From an uncultured Prochlorococcus sp. (GTDB lineage: Bacteria > Cyanobacteriota > Cyanobacteriia > PCC-6307 > Cyanobiaceae): a stretch of DNA of 64,000 nucleotides. The notes below the pieces were generated by a model. That model worked only from the letters and a program-made list of their open reading frames with translations, did no database searches and was not told the DNA's origin. Where the stretch lies: NCBI GenBank assembly GCA_902558895.1, contig CACEFS010000003.1, positions 1 to 64,000 of the forward strand, in the 5' to 3' direction. This document shows positions 34,921-45,962 of the stretch, piece after piece; position 1 is the first letter of the stretch, and each line of letters starts with the position of its first letter. The position numbers and the translations under genes are program-made.

Positions 34921-35556
34921 ATGAATAAAATACAGAAATTCCTTTCAGTAGTTTTCTTTATCGCAATATTTGTTGTATTGATTTATTTAATCCAAAATTA
35001 TGGGATTGAACCCCTCAGAAACAAAATAGAAAGTATGGGAATTTGGGCTCCTTTTGGAATTTTCATACTAAGAGGAGTAAGTATCATATTACCAGCTCTT
35101 CCAAGTTCAGCTTATTCTCTGCTAGCCGGTTCTTTATTAGGATTTCAAAAAGGTTACATGACAATAATCTTTTCTGATATCGTTTTTTGCCAAGCTGCCT
35201 TCTTTATTGCAAGAAATTATGGTCGGGTTCCTGTCCGTAATTTAGTAGGCCCGAAAGCAATGAAAAAGATTGAAAGTTTTAATCAGAACCAACTAGAAGA
35301 AAATTTCTTTCTTATGACTGGTTTACTAATGACTGGTCTTTTTGATTTTCTAAGCTACGCAATTGGTATTGGAGGAACACGCTGGAAAATATTCACTCCA
35401 GCATTATTAATAAGTCTTCTAATTAGTGATTCCATACTAGTAGCTGTAGGAGCTGGTGTAAGTCAGGGAGCAGGATTATTTCTAGGAATTGCTCTATTGG
35501 GAATGTTTGCTTTAGCGACTATTTCAGGCTTAGCAAAAAATAAAATGCCTAAATAA
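34921..35556 (+). CDS. TVP38/TMEM64 family membrane protein
   Basis: 'PALPSSAYSLLAGSLLGFQKGYMTIIFSDIVFCQAAFFIARNYGR' (SNARE-associated/DedA-like core). Confidence 0.85.
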   Translation: MNKIQKFLSVVFFIAIFVVLIYLIQNYGIEPLRNKIESMGIWAPFGIFILRGVSIILPALPSSAYSLLAGSLLGFQKGYMTIIFSDIVFCQAAFFIARNYGRVPVRNLVGPKAMKKIESFNQNQLEENFFLMTGLLMTGLFDFLSYAIGIGGTRWKIFTPALLISLLISDSILVAVGAGVSQGAGLFLGIALLGMFALATISGLAKNKMPK

Positions 35557-35673
35557 TGAACATTTAAAAATTCAGTTATCAAAGAAGAGAGATATGACAT
35601 TTTTGCAAACAACAACTTTATGAATAAGAATTCATGCAAGAATATAAATCTATTTATTTTTTAAAGTTATTAG

Positions 35674-35853
35674 ATGACTCCTTTTAGACCAACTTCATAT
35701 GATCGCCCTGGAGAACAAATATCAACCACCCCTTCTGGATTAAAAGTAACTTCTGCAAAGAGATTAATGGTGGACTCAATGGTAAGAATGATTCAAAAAG
35801 CAGAAAATCATTCCGCTGAAGATAAACTTGACGAAGAATCTAAAAACAATTAA
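35674..35853 (+). CDS. 59-aa conserved-looking hypothetical protein
   Basis: Read by hand: [59 protein letters not shown]; overlaps the start of the CpeS-like gene. Confidence 0.6.
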   Translation: MTPFRPTSYDRPGEQISTTPSGLKVTSAKRLMVDSMVRMIQKAENHSAEDKLDEESKNN

Positions 35854-36379
35854 TCAATTTATAGATAAAAGTATAGGAGAGTGGAAATCCATAAGAAGCA
35901 CTCATACTTTAGCTTTTCAGGAATTTGAAAACTCAAATAGTAAAATATATATAAAACCTATCAACTCCAAAAATAAAAAAGTCGTTGAAATTTTTAAAAA
36001 TAATAAATTAAATTTAAACCGAGAGAGCATAGCCATTTCTATAAAATGGCAAGCTACTAGTGATTGGGAAGATGAAGCAATGAGTGCGGGAGATGAAACA
36101 ATTTTGATATTTTTACCCAAGGATGAAAATTCAGGAATTGTTTTACGAAATAAAGGTTATACAGAATCTTTTATTTCATCATCCAATTATTTCGTTGATG
36201 AACAAAATAATTTAAACATTAAAACTTTTTACAAATCAACAGTTTCTGAAGAAAGAATTTTCTTTTTATCCACTCACATAAGATCAAGATTTTCTATTAT
36301 TAGAAATCTTGAAAATAACTCAGTAATACAGACGTCACACACTTCAGAGATAAGGAATTTAGCTAGTTTAAAAGATTAA
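35828..36379 (+). CDS. cpeS: CpeS/CpcS-like phycobiliprotein chromophore lyase
   Basis: '[21 protein letters not shown]' opening and C-terminal 'QTSHTSEIR'; convergent with cpeB. Confidence 0.8.
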   Translation: MTKNLKTINQFIDKSIGEWKSIRSTHTLAFQEFENSNSKIYIKPINSKNKKVVEIFKNNKLNLNRESIAISIKWQATSDWEDEAMSAGDETILIFLPKDENSGIVLRNKGYTESFISSSNYFVDEQNNLNIKTFYKSTVSEERIFFLSTHIRSRFSIIRNLENNSVIQTSHTSEIRNLASLKD

Positions 36380-36875
36380 TTATCCTTTCAAATTGAAACT
36401 TGGTTTCAGATACTAATTCAGGAAGAAAGCCTTTGTTTCCTTGCATATTATTAACTGTTGAATTTAAATCAGAGATTGTTGCATCTCGCATTAATTCAAT
36501 AACCCTTCTTGCATTTTTTAAAGGTACCCCAAGAGCAAGATAAGTATTTTTAAGATCCTTTAAACAACTTTTTTCTAAAACTGATTCGTCATTAGAAATT
36601 AAAAGATAAGCAACAATCCTTAGGATTATTTCTCCATCTCTTAAACAAACGGACATCTTGTTAGTTGTATTTAAAGATATTTTTGAATTAACTGAATCTT
36701 GATTTTCACAAATCATTGCTGTTACGGCGTCTGCTGCAATTGCATGTGAATTACTTGTTATAGAAATTATTGCATCTAATCTTGAATTTGCACTATTAAT
36801 AAACTCTTTTATATTGCTTAAATCATTTAATTTCTTATCAGCGGACAATAGTTGATTTTCTTTTGAAACTGACAT
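36363..36875 (-). CDS. cpeB: reduced phycoerythrin beta subunit
   Basis: '[28 protein letters not shown]', '[45 protein letters not shown]'. Confidence 0.9.
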   Translation of the reverse strand: MSVSKENQLLSADKKLNDLSNIKEFINSANSRLDAIISITSNSHAIAADAVTAMICENQDSVNSKISLNTTNKMSVCLRDGEIILRIVAYLLISNDESVLEKSCLKDLKNTYLALGVPLKNARRVIELMRDATISDLNSTVNNMQGNKGFLPELVSETKFQFERIINLLN

Positions 36876-37053
36876 TCCTGAAGTAAAAATTTAAAGATCG
36901 ATTTTAAGACTAATACAAAGCCAGTAGGAATAATACAATTTAAAAATTAACGCAACGCTTCTTAATTAATAACTTCATTCCAAAGTGATGGTTGAAATAA
37001 TTCAAATAAAAAATTTTTTTCCGCTAATATGAAAATAAATTTTTAATAAAGTT

Positions 37054-37260
37054 TTGGATCAACAAGATTTAAAATTATCAAAGAAACTTATTTCCTCATA
37101 TAAAAAGAGATTGGAAAAAGAAATTCTAGAAAGAAGTATGAAATTAAAGATGCCTCAAAATAAATTTGAAGAAATAATTAATAACAATAATGAACTTATA
37201 AATTTAAAAAAAGCGTTAGAAAAACTAGAAACGGAATCTGAATCTCATAGTAAAGTCTGA
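37054..37260 (+). CDS. small hypothetical coiled-coil protein
   Basis: 68 aa, charged and helix-rich; TTG start. Confidence 0.5.
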   Translation: MDQQDLKLSKKLISSYKKRLEKEILERSMKLKMPQNKFEEIINNNNELINLKKALEKLETESESHSKV

Positions 37261-37282
37261 TCTTTGAAAACCCCCTCCAAAA

Positions 37283-39691
37283 GTGCCTGAAACCAACAAT
37301 TTCCTTTTTAAGTCCCTAAACAATCAACAACTTCAAGCAGTAAAACATGTTTATGGTCCACTATTAGTTGTAGCAGGTGCGGGTAGCGGAAAAACTAAGG
37401 CTCTTACTCACAGAATTGCAAACCTTATTGAGGGGAACTCTATAGATCCCTACAACATTCTCGCAGTCACTTTCACTAACAAAGCTGCAAAAGAAATGAA
37501 AGCAAGATTAGAGGTTCTTCTAGCCCAAGAATTAGCTTTTAATCAATTTGGGCAGTCTTGGACAACTCTTAAAGAAATTGATCAAAATCAATTAAGAACA
37601 AACGTTCACCAAGAGAGGCTTCAGAACCTTTGGATCGGTACTTTCCATTCTTTATTTTCAAGACTTCTGAGATACGATATTGAAAAATATACTGATCCAG
37701 AAGGCCTAAAATGGACAAGGCAATTTTCAATTTACGATGAAACAGATTCTCAAACATTAGTAAAAGAAATTATCAGTCAAGATATGAATCTTGACCCAAA
37801 AAGATATGATCCCAAAAAGATTAAAAGATTAATAAGTAATGCTAAAAATCAATGCTTAACTTCTAACGATCTTTTAGAAAAAGCAGATAATAATTTTGAT
37901 AAAACAGTTGTAGAAGCCTACAAGAGATATAGAATTGCGCTCTCAAAAAATAATTCTTTAGACTTTGATGATCTTTTACTTTTGCCTGTTTTCTTATTGA
38001 GGCAAAATGATATAGTCAGAGATTACTGGCACAAAAGATTCAAACATATTTTAGTTGACGAATATCAAGATACAAATAGAACACAATATGAACTTATAAA
38101 ATTAATTACGGCTGGAAATAATGAACCAAAAAAATTCTTCAATTGGGAGGATCGCTCAATTTTTGTAGTTGGGGATGCTGATCAAAGTATTTATAGTTTC
38201 AGAGCAGCTGACTTCAGAATTTTAATTGGTTTTCAAGAAGATTTTAAAACTTCAATCAACGACGATACAAAATCATCTCTAATTAAATTAGAAGAAAATT
38301 ATAGGTCATCTTCTAATATTCTTGACGCTGCAAACTCACTAATTGAAAACAACTCTGAAAGAATTGACAAAGTTTTAAAGGCTACTAAAGAAAAAGGGGA
38401 ACTTTTAACTTTACTCAGCTGTGATGATGAAATTTCCGAGGCAGAAGCAATTACCAATAAAATAAAATCACTCAATAACCATAATCAAAACCCAATTTGG
38501 AAAAATTTTGCAATTTTATATCGAACTAGAGCTCAGTCAAGAGTATTAGAAGAGTCTCTTGTAAGGTGGCGCATTCCTTATACAATTTTTGGAGGATTGC
38601 GTTTTTATGATAGAAGAGAAATTAAAGATGCAATAGCATATTTGAAAGTTCTGGTTAATTCTTCAGATAACGTTAGTCTTTTACGAATCATAAATGTTCC
38701 TAGAAGAGGGATTGGTAAGACTACTATTCAAAAACTTAATGAACTATCTAATAGGTTAAATATCCCATTATGGGAGGTTCTTAATGATAAGCAAAGTCTT
38801 GAAGAAACAATAGGCCGATCATCAAAAGGAATTAATAAATTTACTGAAGTTATGAATGATCTACTTTGTTATCTTGAAAATTCAGGACCTGCTCAACTAT
38901 TACAACTAATTTTAGAAAAAAGTGGTTATTTAAGTGAATTGCTCTCTAGTGGGACTGAAGAATCTGAAGATAGAAGAAATAACTTACAAGAACTAATTAA
39001 TGCAGCTACTCAATATGAAGAAGAAACAGAAAGTGGAGATGTAGAGGGATTTCTTTCTACAGCAGCCTTAACAACAGATAACGATACGAAGAAAAATAAT
39101 CCCAACTCTGTAACTCTCATGACACTGCATAATAGTAAAGGTTTAGAATTTCAAAATGTTTTTATCACTGGGCTAGAACAAGGTCTCTTCCCTAGCCATA
39201 GATCAATAGATACCCCCTCACTTCTTGAAGAGGAAAGAAGATTATGCTATGTAGGAATTACTAGAGCTAAAGAAAGAGTTTTCTTAAGTCATGCCAGAGA
39301 AAGAAGATTATGGGGTGGAATGCGTGAAGCAACTATTCCTTCAATATTTCTTTCAGAAATACCTGAAGATTTAATGGATGGCGAATTACCACAAACTGGA
39401 GGTGCTTCAATTAGAAGAGATTGGCATCTTGATCGTTTAACTAGAGTTGATCGAAACAATCCAAATGAATTTGTTAAGAAACCAATAAACGCAGTAAGGA
39501 AATTATATTCAGGTCCCAGTAAAGGGAAAAGCTGGATAGTTGGAGATAAGCTAATTCACTCAAAGTTTGGGAAAGGTGAAATCATACATATTTTTGGGAG
39601 TGGGGAAAAAATATCTTTAGCAGTAAAATTTGGTGATAAAGGAAGTAAAATTCTAGATCCCAGATTAGCTCCAATACGTTACGTAAGTTAA
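37283..39691 (+). CDS. UvrD/PcrA-family DNA helicase
   Basis: 'LVVAGAGSGKTKALTHRIANLI', 'ILVDEYQDTNRTQYELI', 'VVGDADQSIYSFRAAD', 'VTLMTLHNSKGLEF'. Confidence 0.97.
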   Translation: MPETNNFLFKSLNNQQLQAVKHVYGPLLVVAGAGSGKTKALTHRIANLIEGNSIDPYNILAVTFTNKAAKEMKARLEVLLAQELAFNQFGQSWTTLKEIDQNQLRTNVHQERLQNLWIGTFHSLFSRLLRYDIEKYTDPEGLKWTRQFSIYDETDSQTLVKEIISQDMNLDPKRYDPKKIKRLISNAKNQCLTSNDLLEKADNNFDKTVVEAYKRYRIALSKNNSLDFDDLLLLPVFLLRQNDIVRDYWHKRFKHILVDEYQDTNRTQYELIKLITAGNNEPKKFFNWEDRSIFVVGDADQSIYSFRAADFRILIGFQEDFKTSINDDTKSSLIKLEENYRSSSNILDAANSLIENNSERIDKVLKATKEKGELLTLLSCDDEISEAEAITNKIKSLNNHNQNPIWKNFAILYRTRAQSRVLEESLVRWRIPYTIFGGLRFYDRREIKDAIAYLKVLVNSSDNVSLLRIINVPRRGIGKTTIQKLNELSNRLNIPLWEVLNDKQSLEETIGRSSKGINKFTEVMNDLLCYLENSGPAQLLQLILEKSGYLSELLSSGTEESEDRRNNLQELINAATQYEEETESGDVEGFLSTAALTTDNDTKKNNPNSVTLMTLHNSKGLEFQNVFITGLEQGLFPSHRSIDTPSLLEEERRLCYVGITRAKERVFLSHARERRLWGGMREATIPSIFLSEIPEDLMDGELPQTGGASIRRDWHLDRLTRVDRNNPNEFVKKPINAVRKLYSGPSKGKSWIVGDKLIHSKFGKGEIIHIFGSGEKISLAVKFGDKGSKILDPRLAPIRYVS

Positions 39692-39696
39692 AACTT

Positions 39697-40944
39697 ATGA
39701 ACGATATCTCTGATTACATCCAAGGGGAATTAATCAAAACTCCATTTAATTTATATAATCTAATTGCTAAATATATAGAATCTAATAACAATACTAAAGT
39801 AGCTTTTGTTGGCGGTTATTTAAGAGATTTATTAATTAGTAAATTCCACAAAAAATCGTTTTCTAAACCTGTAGATATTGATCTTGTTATTGAAGGATCA
39901 TCTATTTCTCTTGCAAAATTTATAAAAAAAAATATTGTAAATGTAGATTTATGTTTAATCAAGGAATTTAATTTATACAACACCGTAGAAATAAATATTA
40001 ATGACTACAAAATTGATATTGCTTCTGCAAGAAAAGAAATTTATTATGCTCCAGGCTTAAATCCCGAAGTAAATAAAAGTACTATTGAGGAGGATCTAAA
40101 GAGGAGAGATTTCAGTATAAATTCAATAGCCTTCGAGGTCTCTACAAGGAAAATCTATGATCTTTATGGTGGAATTTCTGATATAAAAAGTAAAAGATTG
40201 AACTTACTTCACAGTAATAGTATTTCAGATGATCCAAGTAGATTAATTAGATGTGCAAAATATGCTTCAAGGTTAGATTTCAATATTTCAAATAATTCCC
40301 TCAAACAATCTCAAGAAACAGTTGGAAAATGGCCATGGAAAAGTTCAGAAACTCATCAGAAAATGATTTACCCTCCTGCACTAGGCATACGAATAAGGAT
40401 GGAATTAGCTGAAATTTGCAAACACGATAATTTGACTAATGTAATTTCGATAATTCATAAATGGGAAATTATCTCAATCTTAGATGAAAATATTAAAGTC
40501 GATAAAAAGTTTTTAAGAGGATTAAATTGGATTAAAAAGTTAAAGGGAAATCATATGCTTTACTTATTAAAAGATTCAGAAGATTTAGAAAAAGCATGTC
40601 AAAGATTTTTGGTAAATAATAGTGAGATAAAAATATTAGAAGATTATTTAAATATCAAAAAGATATTAAATACAAAACAAAAAAATTTCAATCATTTTTC
40701 TCCATCAAGTTGGACAGAATTTATTGAGGAAAAAAACCTTAATGATGAGACAGTCAAATTATTAATTTGTGATGGGGTACCATACTGGCGTAAATTTTTT
40801 AAGTGGTTATTTATTTACAAATTCATAAAATCAAAAAAAGATGGCGAAACATTAAAAAAAGAAGGATGGGATCCAGGTAAGGAGATGGGAAAGGAAATCA
40901 AAAGATTAAGATATTTGGAAATTGACAAATTAAATAGAAATTAA
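39697..40944 (+). CDS. tRNA nucleotidyltransferase / poly(A) polymerase family
   Basis: 'VAFVGGYLRDLL...KPVDIDLVIEG', 'DLKRRDFSINSIAFEV', 'DPSRLIRCAKYASRLDFNI'. Confidence 0.92.
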   Translation: MNDISDYIQGELIKTPFNLYNLIAKYIESNNNTKVAFVGGYLRDLLISKFHKKSFSKPVDIDLVIEGSSISLAKFIKKNIVNVDLCLIKEFNLYNTVEININDYKIDIASARKEIYYAPGLNPEVNKSTIEEDLKRRDFSINSIAFEVSTRKIYDLYGGISDIKSKRLNLLHSNSISDDPSRLIRCAKYASRLDFNISNNSLKQSQETVGKWPWKSSETHQKMIYPPALGIRIRMELAEICKHDNLTNVISIIHKWEIISILDENIKVDKKFLRGLNWIKKLKGNHMLYLLKDSEDLEKACQRFLVNNSEIKILEDYLNIKKILNTKQKNFNHFSPSSWTEFIEEKNLNDETVKLLICDGVPYWRKFFKWLFIYKFIKSKKDGETLKKEGWDPGKEMGKEIKRLRYLEIDKLNRN

Positions 40945-43116
40945 TTACATTTTTACAACTTCTCCAACCTTGTACCATTTATCCTTTAGAACATTTTCAT
41001 ATTTACGATTGCAACTAATCAACAAGGGGCCACATGTTTGAGGATCTAATAGTAATGATATTCTCTCTTTAAAAGTCTCTTGATCTAATGAATTTTCGTT
41101 TAAAAAATTAATTATTCTTTTTTGCTTATTTAATTTATAGATTTTATCAAAAATTTCTTTATTAGATTCAAAGAAAGTACTTTTAACATCTTTTCTTATT
41201 AAATCAAATACTCCAGGATAAGCTTTAAATGCAAATAAATCTAATAAAACTTTTAGTGGCTCAAGATTATTGCTTTGCCTATATAAATTAGATGATTCAA
41301 CCATTTCTTTAAGATGTCCAATAAATCCATATCCAGTAATGTCAGTCGCAGCATTAACTAATGATTCTTTAAATTGATTTTGAAAAAGATAAATTTCATC
41401 AATCAAATATTGCTGACTCTTTACTAAATTATTAATTATTTCTGAAGAACTACCTAGCATATTAATATTTTGCATTTGACCGGCAAAGTAAATCCCAACG
41501 CCCAGGGGTCGAGACATCATCAGAATATCTCCAATATTCATTCCAGATTTAAGCCATGGTTTTGCTCCATTTTTTAAAATACCTTGAACTGTTAAAGAAA
41601 TATCTATTCCTAATGAATAGGGTTTATTTACTAAACTTCTTGCTTCGAAAGTATGGCCTCCAAGTAATTCACCTCCATGATTCTCAACTGTTGATTTAAT
41701 ACCTTGAAGTGATTGAGAAAAGAGGTAACTCTGAAATTCTCTTTCAACTTTTGGTAATGCAATTAAAGCCTGCGCGGATGAAAGTTTTGCTCCGCATGCC
41801 CACAAATCTGAGCAAGCATGCAAAGTAGTAATTTTTGCATTAAGCCAAGGATCACTTACTAAAGCAGGAAATCCATCTACACTTTGCAAGATAATATCTT
41901 GACCATTTTGATATATCTCAACTGAATCTTCAGGTGATGAGGCAAAAGAATTTAAATTAGAATTTATTAATGATTTATTCAAAACAAACTGAGGAATTTT
42001 AGCTGCACATCCTCTGCAATCATTCAATGAAATATTTTTTTCACTACTTTTCATAATTTGCCTTTTTGATCTGAACTTTTTAATAAAGTTGAGATCAATT
42101 TTATGCTTTAAAATCCAAAAAATAAATGAGGGACCGAAAACAAAATTGCGATAAATAGCAAAAGCCTTTGGATGATGGCTTGGAAATATATTTACTATTT
42201 GCAATCCGATCTTTTGAGGAAACCACTTTTTTAATGATCTCCCTTCTATATCTTTTTTTAGATTTTGGACTAATGTATTTACTACTTTCACTGCAAAAAC
42301 TCCAGATGCTGGTCTTTTTGCTGCACCTACAACTGCGCAATCACCGACAGCAAAGATTCCAGAGAAACTTTTTATCTGCAAATTCTGATTTGTGATTATT
42401 CTGCCATGAGTATCCGAATCTAATAATTTTTTTTGTGCCCATAACGGAGATGTATTTCCAGTACATAAAAGAATCTTGCCATAATCAAAATTAAGTTTTT
42501 CAACTAAATCAATATTGGAATTCCGTAAACTTTTTAGAATTGCATTATTTATTTTTCTTGAATCGCATAATAGTTTTAAAGGTCTATCTGCCCATCTTTT
42601 TCTCAAAGCATATGATACTTCAATTGCAGCAAGGCCACTCCCAACAATTACAAATGGAAGTTCATTAACTGAATCAAAAATGTCCTCTTTTAGTATTGAG
42701 TCATAAGCCCTTAAAAAAGGTTTAATTGAAAAAGCATTTCGATTTTTAACTAGTGATTCAAATTCTTTCGGAATTATTGTTTGACTTCCATAATTAAGCA
42801 CCAACTTCGAATAATTAACTGAAGGTCTATTACTCAAAAGAATTTTCTTTAAATTGAAATCAATACCTTTTACTTCTTCTTCTATAAAAGATACTTTTGC
42901 ATTTTTCGCTAAAGATTTTATATCAATTAGACTATCTTCTAGAGTGATTGAGTTTGAAATCACCGATGGGAATATCGCCGAATAAACCAAATGAGAATCT
43001 CTAGATATAATTGAAACAGGAATTTCTGGCATTAATTTCGGAAACTTTAACCATTTCTTCAATAAAGAAACATTTGAGTGTCCTCCTCCAATTAGTACCA
43101 GATGATTAAAAGTCAT
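40945..43116 (-). CDS. selD: pyridine nucleotide-disulfide oxidoreductase (NDH-2-like) fused to selenide, water dikinase
   Basis: N-terminal 'LIGGGHSNVSLLKKW...IFAVGDCAVV'; C-terminal 'CRGCAAKIPQ', 'SVDGFPALVSDPWLNAKITTLHACSDLWACGA', 'TDITGYGFIGHLKEM'. Confidence 0.92.
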   Translation of the reverse strand: MTFNHLVLIGGGHSNVSLLKKWLKFPKLMPEIPVSIISRDSHLVYSAIFPSVISNSITLEDSLIDIKSLAKNAKVSFIEEEVKGIDFNLKKILLSNRPSVNYSKLVLNYGSQTIIPKEFESLVKNRNAFSIKPFLRAYDSILKEDIFDSVNELPFVIVGSGLAAIEVSYALRKRWADRPLKLLCDSRKINNAILKSLRNSNIDLVEKLNFDYGKILLCTGNTSPLWAQKKLLDSDTHGRIITNQNLQIKSFSGIFAVGDCAVVGAAKRPASGVFAVKVVNTLVQNLKKDIEGRSLKKWFPQKIGLQIVNIFPSHHPKAFAIYRNFVFGPSFIFWILKHKIDLNFIKKFRSKRQIMKSSEKNISLNDCRGCAAKIPQFVLNKSLINSNLNSFASSPEDSVEIYQNGQDIILQSVDGFPALVSDPWLNAKITTLHACSDLWACGAKLSSAQALIALPKVEREFQSYLFSQSLQGIKSTVENHGGELLGGHTFEARSLVNKPYSLGIDISLTVQGILKNGAKPWLKSGMNIGDILMMSRPLGVGIYFAGQMQNINMLGSSSEIINNLVKSQQYLIDEIYLFQNQFKESLVNAATDITGYGFIGHLKEMVESSNLYRQSNNLEPLKVLLDLFAFKAYPGVFDLIRKDVKSTFFESNKEIFDKIYKLNKQKRIINFLNENSLDQETFKERISLLLDPQTCGPLLISCNRKYENVLKDKWYKVGEVVKM

Positions 43117-43126
43117 TTACATCACT

Positions 43127-44020
43127 ATGAATAAAGAACATTTATTACCAATTGAAAAATCAAGATTAGGAGTGATTGGTGGAAGTGGATTTTATTCAAT
43201 GGATCAAATAGAGTACTTAAGAGAAATAGAAATCAATACTCCCTATGGTAAACCCTCTGATTCAATAAAAGTATATAATCTTGGAAACCTAGAGATAGCA
43301 TTCATTCCTAGACATGGCAGAACACATAGTTTAAATCCTTCTGAAATCCCTTACAAAGCTAATATTTGGGCTCTAAGATCAATTGGGGTAAGATGGATTA
43401 TTGCTCCATCAGCAGTTGGCTCATTACAAGAACAGATAAGGCCACTTGATATAGTGGTTCCAGATCAATTTATAGACCGGACAAAAAATAGACCTGCAAC
43501 CTTCTTTAACGAGGGAGCTGTTGCTCACGTAACTATGGGAGATCCCTTCTGCACAAATTTATCACGTATATTAAGTGAAATCGGAGAAAAAAATATTCCT
43601 GGCGGTAGACAATTGCATAGAGGGGGTACCTATCTAGCAATGGAAGGTCCCGCTTTCTCAACTAGAGCAGAATCTAATTTATATAGGAGTTGGGGTTGTT
43701 CAATAATTGGAATGACGAACCATACAGAAGCAAGATTAGCTAAAGAAGCTGAAATAGCTTACTCCTCTTTATCTATGGTTACTGATTATGATTGCTGGCA
43801 TCAAACTCATCAAGAAGTTTCTGTAGAGATGGTTTTGGATAATCTTAGATCAAATACTGAAGTGGCTAATAAAATTATATTTGAAGTAGCTAAATTAATT
43901 GAAAAAGAAAGACCAAAAAGTAAGTCTCATTTTTCATTAAAAGATGGGTTGATAACCCAAATAGAAAATATCCCAAGCTCTACTAAAGAGAAACTAAGGA
44001 TATTTACAGATTCTTATTAG
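43127..44020 (+). CDS. mtnP: S-methyl-5'-thioadenosine phosphorylase
   Basis: 'LGVIGGSGFYSM', 'AFIPRHGRTHSLNPSEIPYKANIWALRSIGVRWIIAPSAVGSL'. Confidence 0.95.
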   Translation: MNKEHLLPIEKSRLGVIGGSGFYSMDQIEYLREIEINTPYGKPSDSIKVYNLGNLEIAFIPRHGRTHSLNPSEIPYKANIWALRSIGVRWIIAPSAVGSLQEQIRPLDIVVPDQFIDRTKNRPATFFNEGAVAHVTMGDPFCTNLSRILSEIGEKNIPGGRQLHRGGTYLAMEGPAFSTRAESNLYRSWGCSIIGMTNHTEARLAKEAEIAYSSLSMVTDYDCWHQTHQEVSVEMVLDNLRSNTEVANKIIFEVAKLIEKERPKSKSHFSLKDGLITQIENIPSSTKEKLRIFTDSY

Positions 44021-44063
44021 GCTTATTTGTTAAAAGTGATTATCAGCCCAAGGTAAGGAATTG

Positions 44064-44261
44064 TTAGCCTCCGCCACCAACGCCTTGGTATGAACCATAG
44101 AAGAATATTCCTAAAACGAAGATAACTGCAATTCCACCTGCTGTGGCAACAAGCCATAGAGGAAGAGTTCCTTCAGTCCATCTTCTTTCCCATGCAACTG
44201 CTGGTCTACCATCGGGAAGTCTATCTGGAATTCTTCCATCAGGTCCTTTTAATTTACTCAT
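44064..44261 (-). CDS. psbJ: photosystem II protein PsbJ
   Basis: '[54 protein letters not shown]'. Confidence 0.97.
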   Translation of the reverse strand: MSKLKGPDGRIPDRLPDGRPAVAWERRWTEGTLPLWLVATAGGIAVIFVLGIFFYGSYQGVGGGG

Positions 44262-44270
44262 GATTTTAAT

Positions 44271-44390
44271 TTAATTGAAAAAGTAACTGGAAAATAAAAT
44301 TCCCAATACAAAGACTGATAATAAGCCTAAATAAAGGCTTGTACGATTAAGTTCAACTGGAACTTTGTTAGGATTTTCGTTTACTTGCAT
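44271..44390 (-). CDS. psbL: photosystem II protein PsbL
   Basis: '[39 protein letters not shown]'; start corrected from track 44483. Confidence 0.97.
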
Positions 44391-44401
44391 GATAGTTAAA
44401 T

Positions 44402-44548
44402 TTATCGGGCTACGAATTGCATAGCAGCAATAGAACCTAAAAAGAATACTGATGGGATAGCTAGAGCGTGAACTGCTAACCAACGGACAGTAAATATAGG
44501 ATAAACGCGGACTTCCGCAGCCTGCATTGGAGCTTGAGAATTAGTCAT
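44402..44548 (-). CDS. psbF: cytochrome b559 subunit beta (PsbF)
   Basis: Read by hand: [48 protein letters not shown]; not in ORF track. Confidence 0.97.
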
Positions 44549-44550
44549 TG

Positions 44551-44799
44551 TTATTTTGTTCTTAAATCTAGTTGAGATTTTGCTTCATACCTTTGTGTTA
44601 CGACAGGTGCTTTAGATTCAGATGATTGGAAATAACTATCTGGGCGAGGAGTTCCGAAAGCATCGTAGGCTAAGCCTGTATATACAAATAAGAAGCCTGC
44701 TATAAAGATAGCTGGTAATGTTACTGCATGAATAATCCAGTATCTAATACTGGTGATTATTTCAAAGAATGGGCGTTCACCCGTTGAACCTGCGGCCAT
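44551..44799 (-). CDS. psbE: cytochrome b559 subunit alpha (PsbE)
   Basis: '[54 protein letters not shown]'; start corrected from 44805. Confidence 0.98.
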
Positions 44800-44936
44800 A
44801 ATCACAAATGTTTACCCTATGATCTTACAGTGTAAAATCATAAGTTCGCGAAGAAATTAACAGGTTGGTTACAGACAGTTGCTAAATCTTTCAAAAATTA
44901 ATTTTTTTTTTATTATTAACTCGAGATTATTTAAAA

Positions 44937-45953
44937 TTAGCTATTCCATTTAAGGATATAACCACGCTCGCCAAGTACAAATCCTTTTTGATTGTCTAAA
45001 GCCTTCTTATCAAGAAAAACTATTTTAATGTAGTTTGTTGGCAATTCAGAAGCAATAGGATCTTTATTCCAAGTTTTACCTTCATCTTTACTTACTATTA
45101 AAGTTCCATTACCCCCGCCAGCCCATATATGGCCATTTGGATCCCATCCCATATCTAGATAATTGTATCCATTAAGAATTGGTATAACAGGCTTTGACCA
45201 ATTTTCTAAATCATTAGTATCTTCATTAAATCTAATTTCTGCTCCTCTAGAAAGCATCCATAAACTTCCTTCTGGATTAAAACCAATACTTTGAACTCTT
45301 TTGCTACTGGCTCTTTGATGAGCTATCCATGTATCACTGTCCTTTTCCAAAGTAGAAAAGAAATTACCTAGACTACTTACACTGACATAATCTCCTTTAT
45401 TAGTTCTTCTTAAATCCCTTACACCTCCAGAACCAGATGCATCTACAACTTTTGCATTCCATGATTCACCACTATCTGATGTTTCATAAATAGCGCCTGC
45501 AGTTGTAGCCAATTCTGCAATGCCGGCATCCACAGTTGTTATTAAAAATGGTTGGCCTGGTAATTTGTTACCTAGAGATAAACGTGTCCAATTCTTTCCT
45601 GCATCAAGTGTATGCATAACTAGTGAAGGCTGACCTATTAACCATCCCTCTTCCCCTTTAAAATCTATATCTAGTAGACGAAAGTTCTCTTCACTTGGTA
45701 AATCTAAATTTCTTTTTTCCCAAGTTTCTCCTCCATCATTAGATTCCATAATAAGTCTATTAGAACCTACTAAAAATCCATTTTTATCATCTATAAAATC
45801 AACATCTAAAGCATTAGCCTGGTCCTCAAATTGAATTGTTTTCCAAGGGCTGCTATCACTCATCTTTACTCCTGTAGATGAACAACTGCTCAATACAAAG
45901 CATAGAAGAACTGATAAAAGAAGATTGGGAATACTAGTAATAATTTTTTTCAT
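44937..45953 (-). CDS. ycf48: photosystem II assembly factor Ycf48/HCF136
   Basis: Lipoprotein-like signal and BNR/beta-propeller repeats ('[13 protein letters not shown]', '[11 protein letters not shown]'); upstream of psbEFLJ. Confidence 0.96.
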   Translation of the reverse strand: MKKIITSIPNLLLSVLLCFVLSSCSSTGVKMSDSSPWKTIQFEDQANALDVDFIDDKNGFLVGSNRLIMESNDGGETWEKRNLDLPSEENFRLLDIDFKGEEGWLIGQPSLVMHTLDAGKNWTRLSLGNKLPGQPFLITTVDAGIAELATTAGAIYETSDSGESWNAKVVDASGSGGVRDLRRTNKGDYVSVSSLGNFFSTLEKDSDTWIAHQRASSKRVQSIGFNPEGSLWMLSRGAEIRFNEDTNDLENWSKPVIPILNGYNYLDMGWDPNGHIWAGGGNGTLIVSKDEGKTWNKDPIASELPTNYIKIVFLDKKALDNQKGFVLGERGYILKWNS

Positions 45954-45962
45954 TTTTATATA

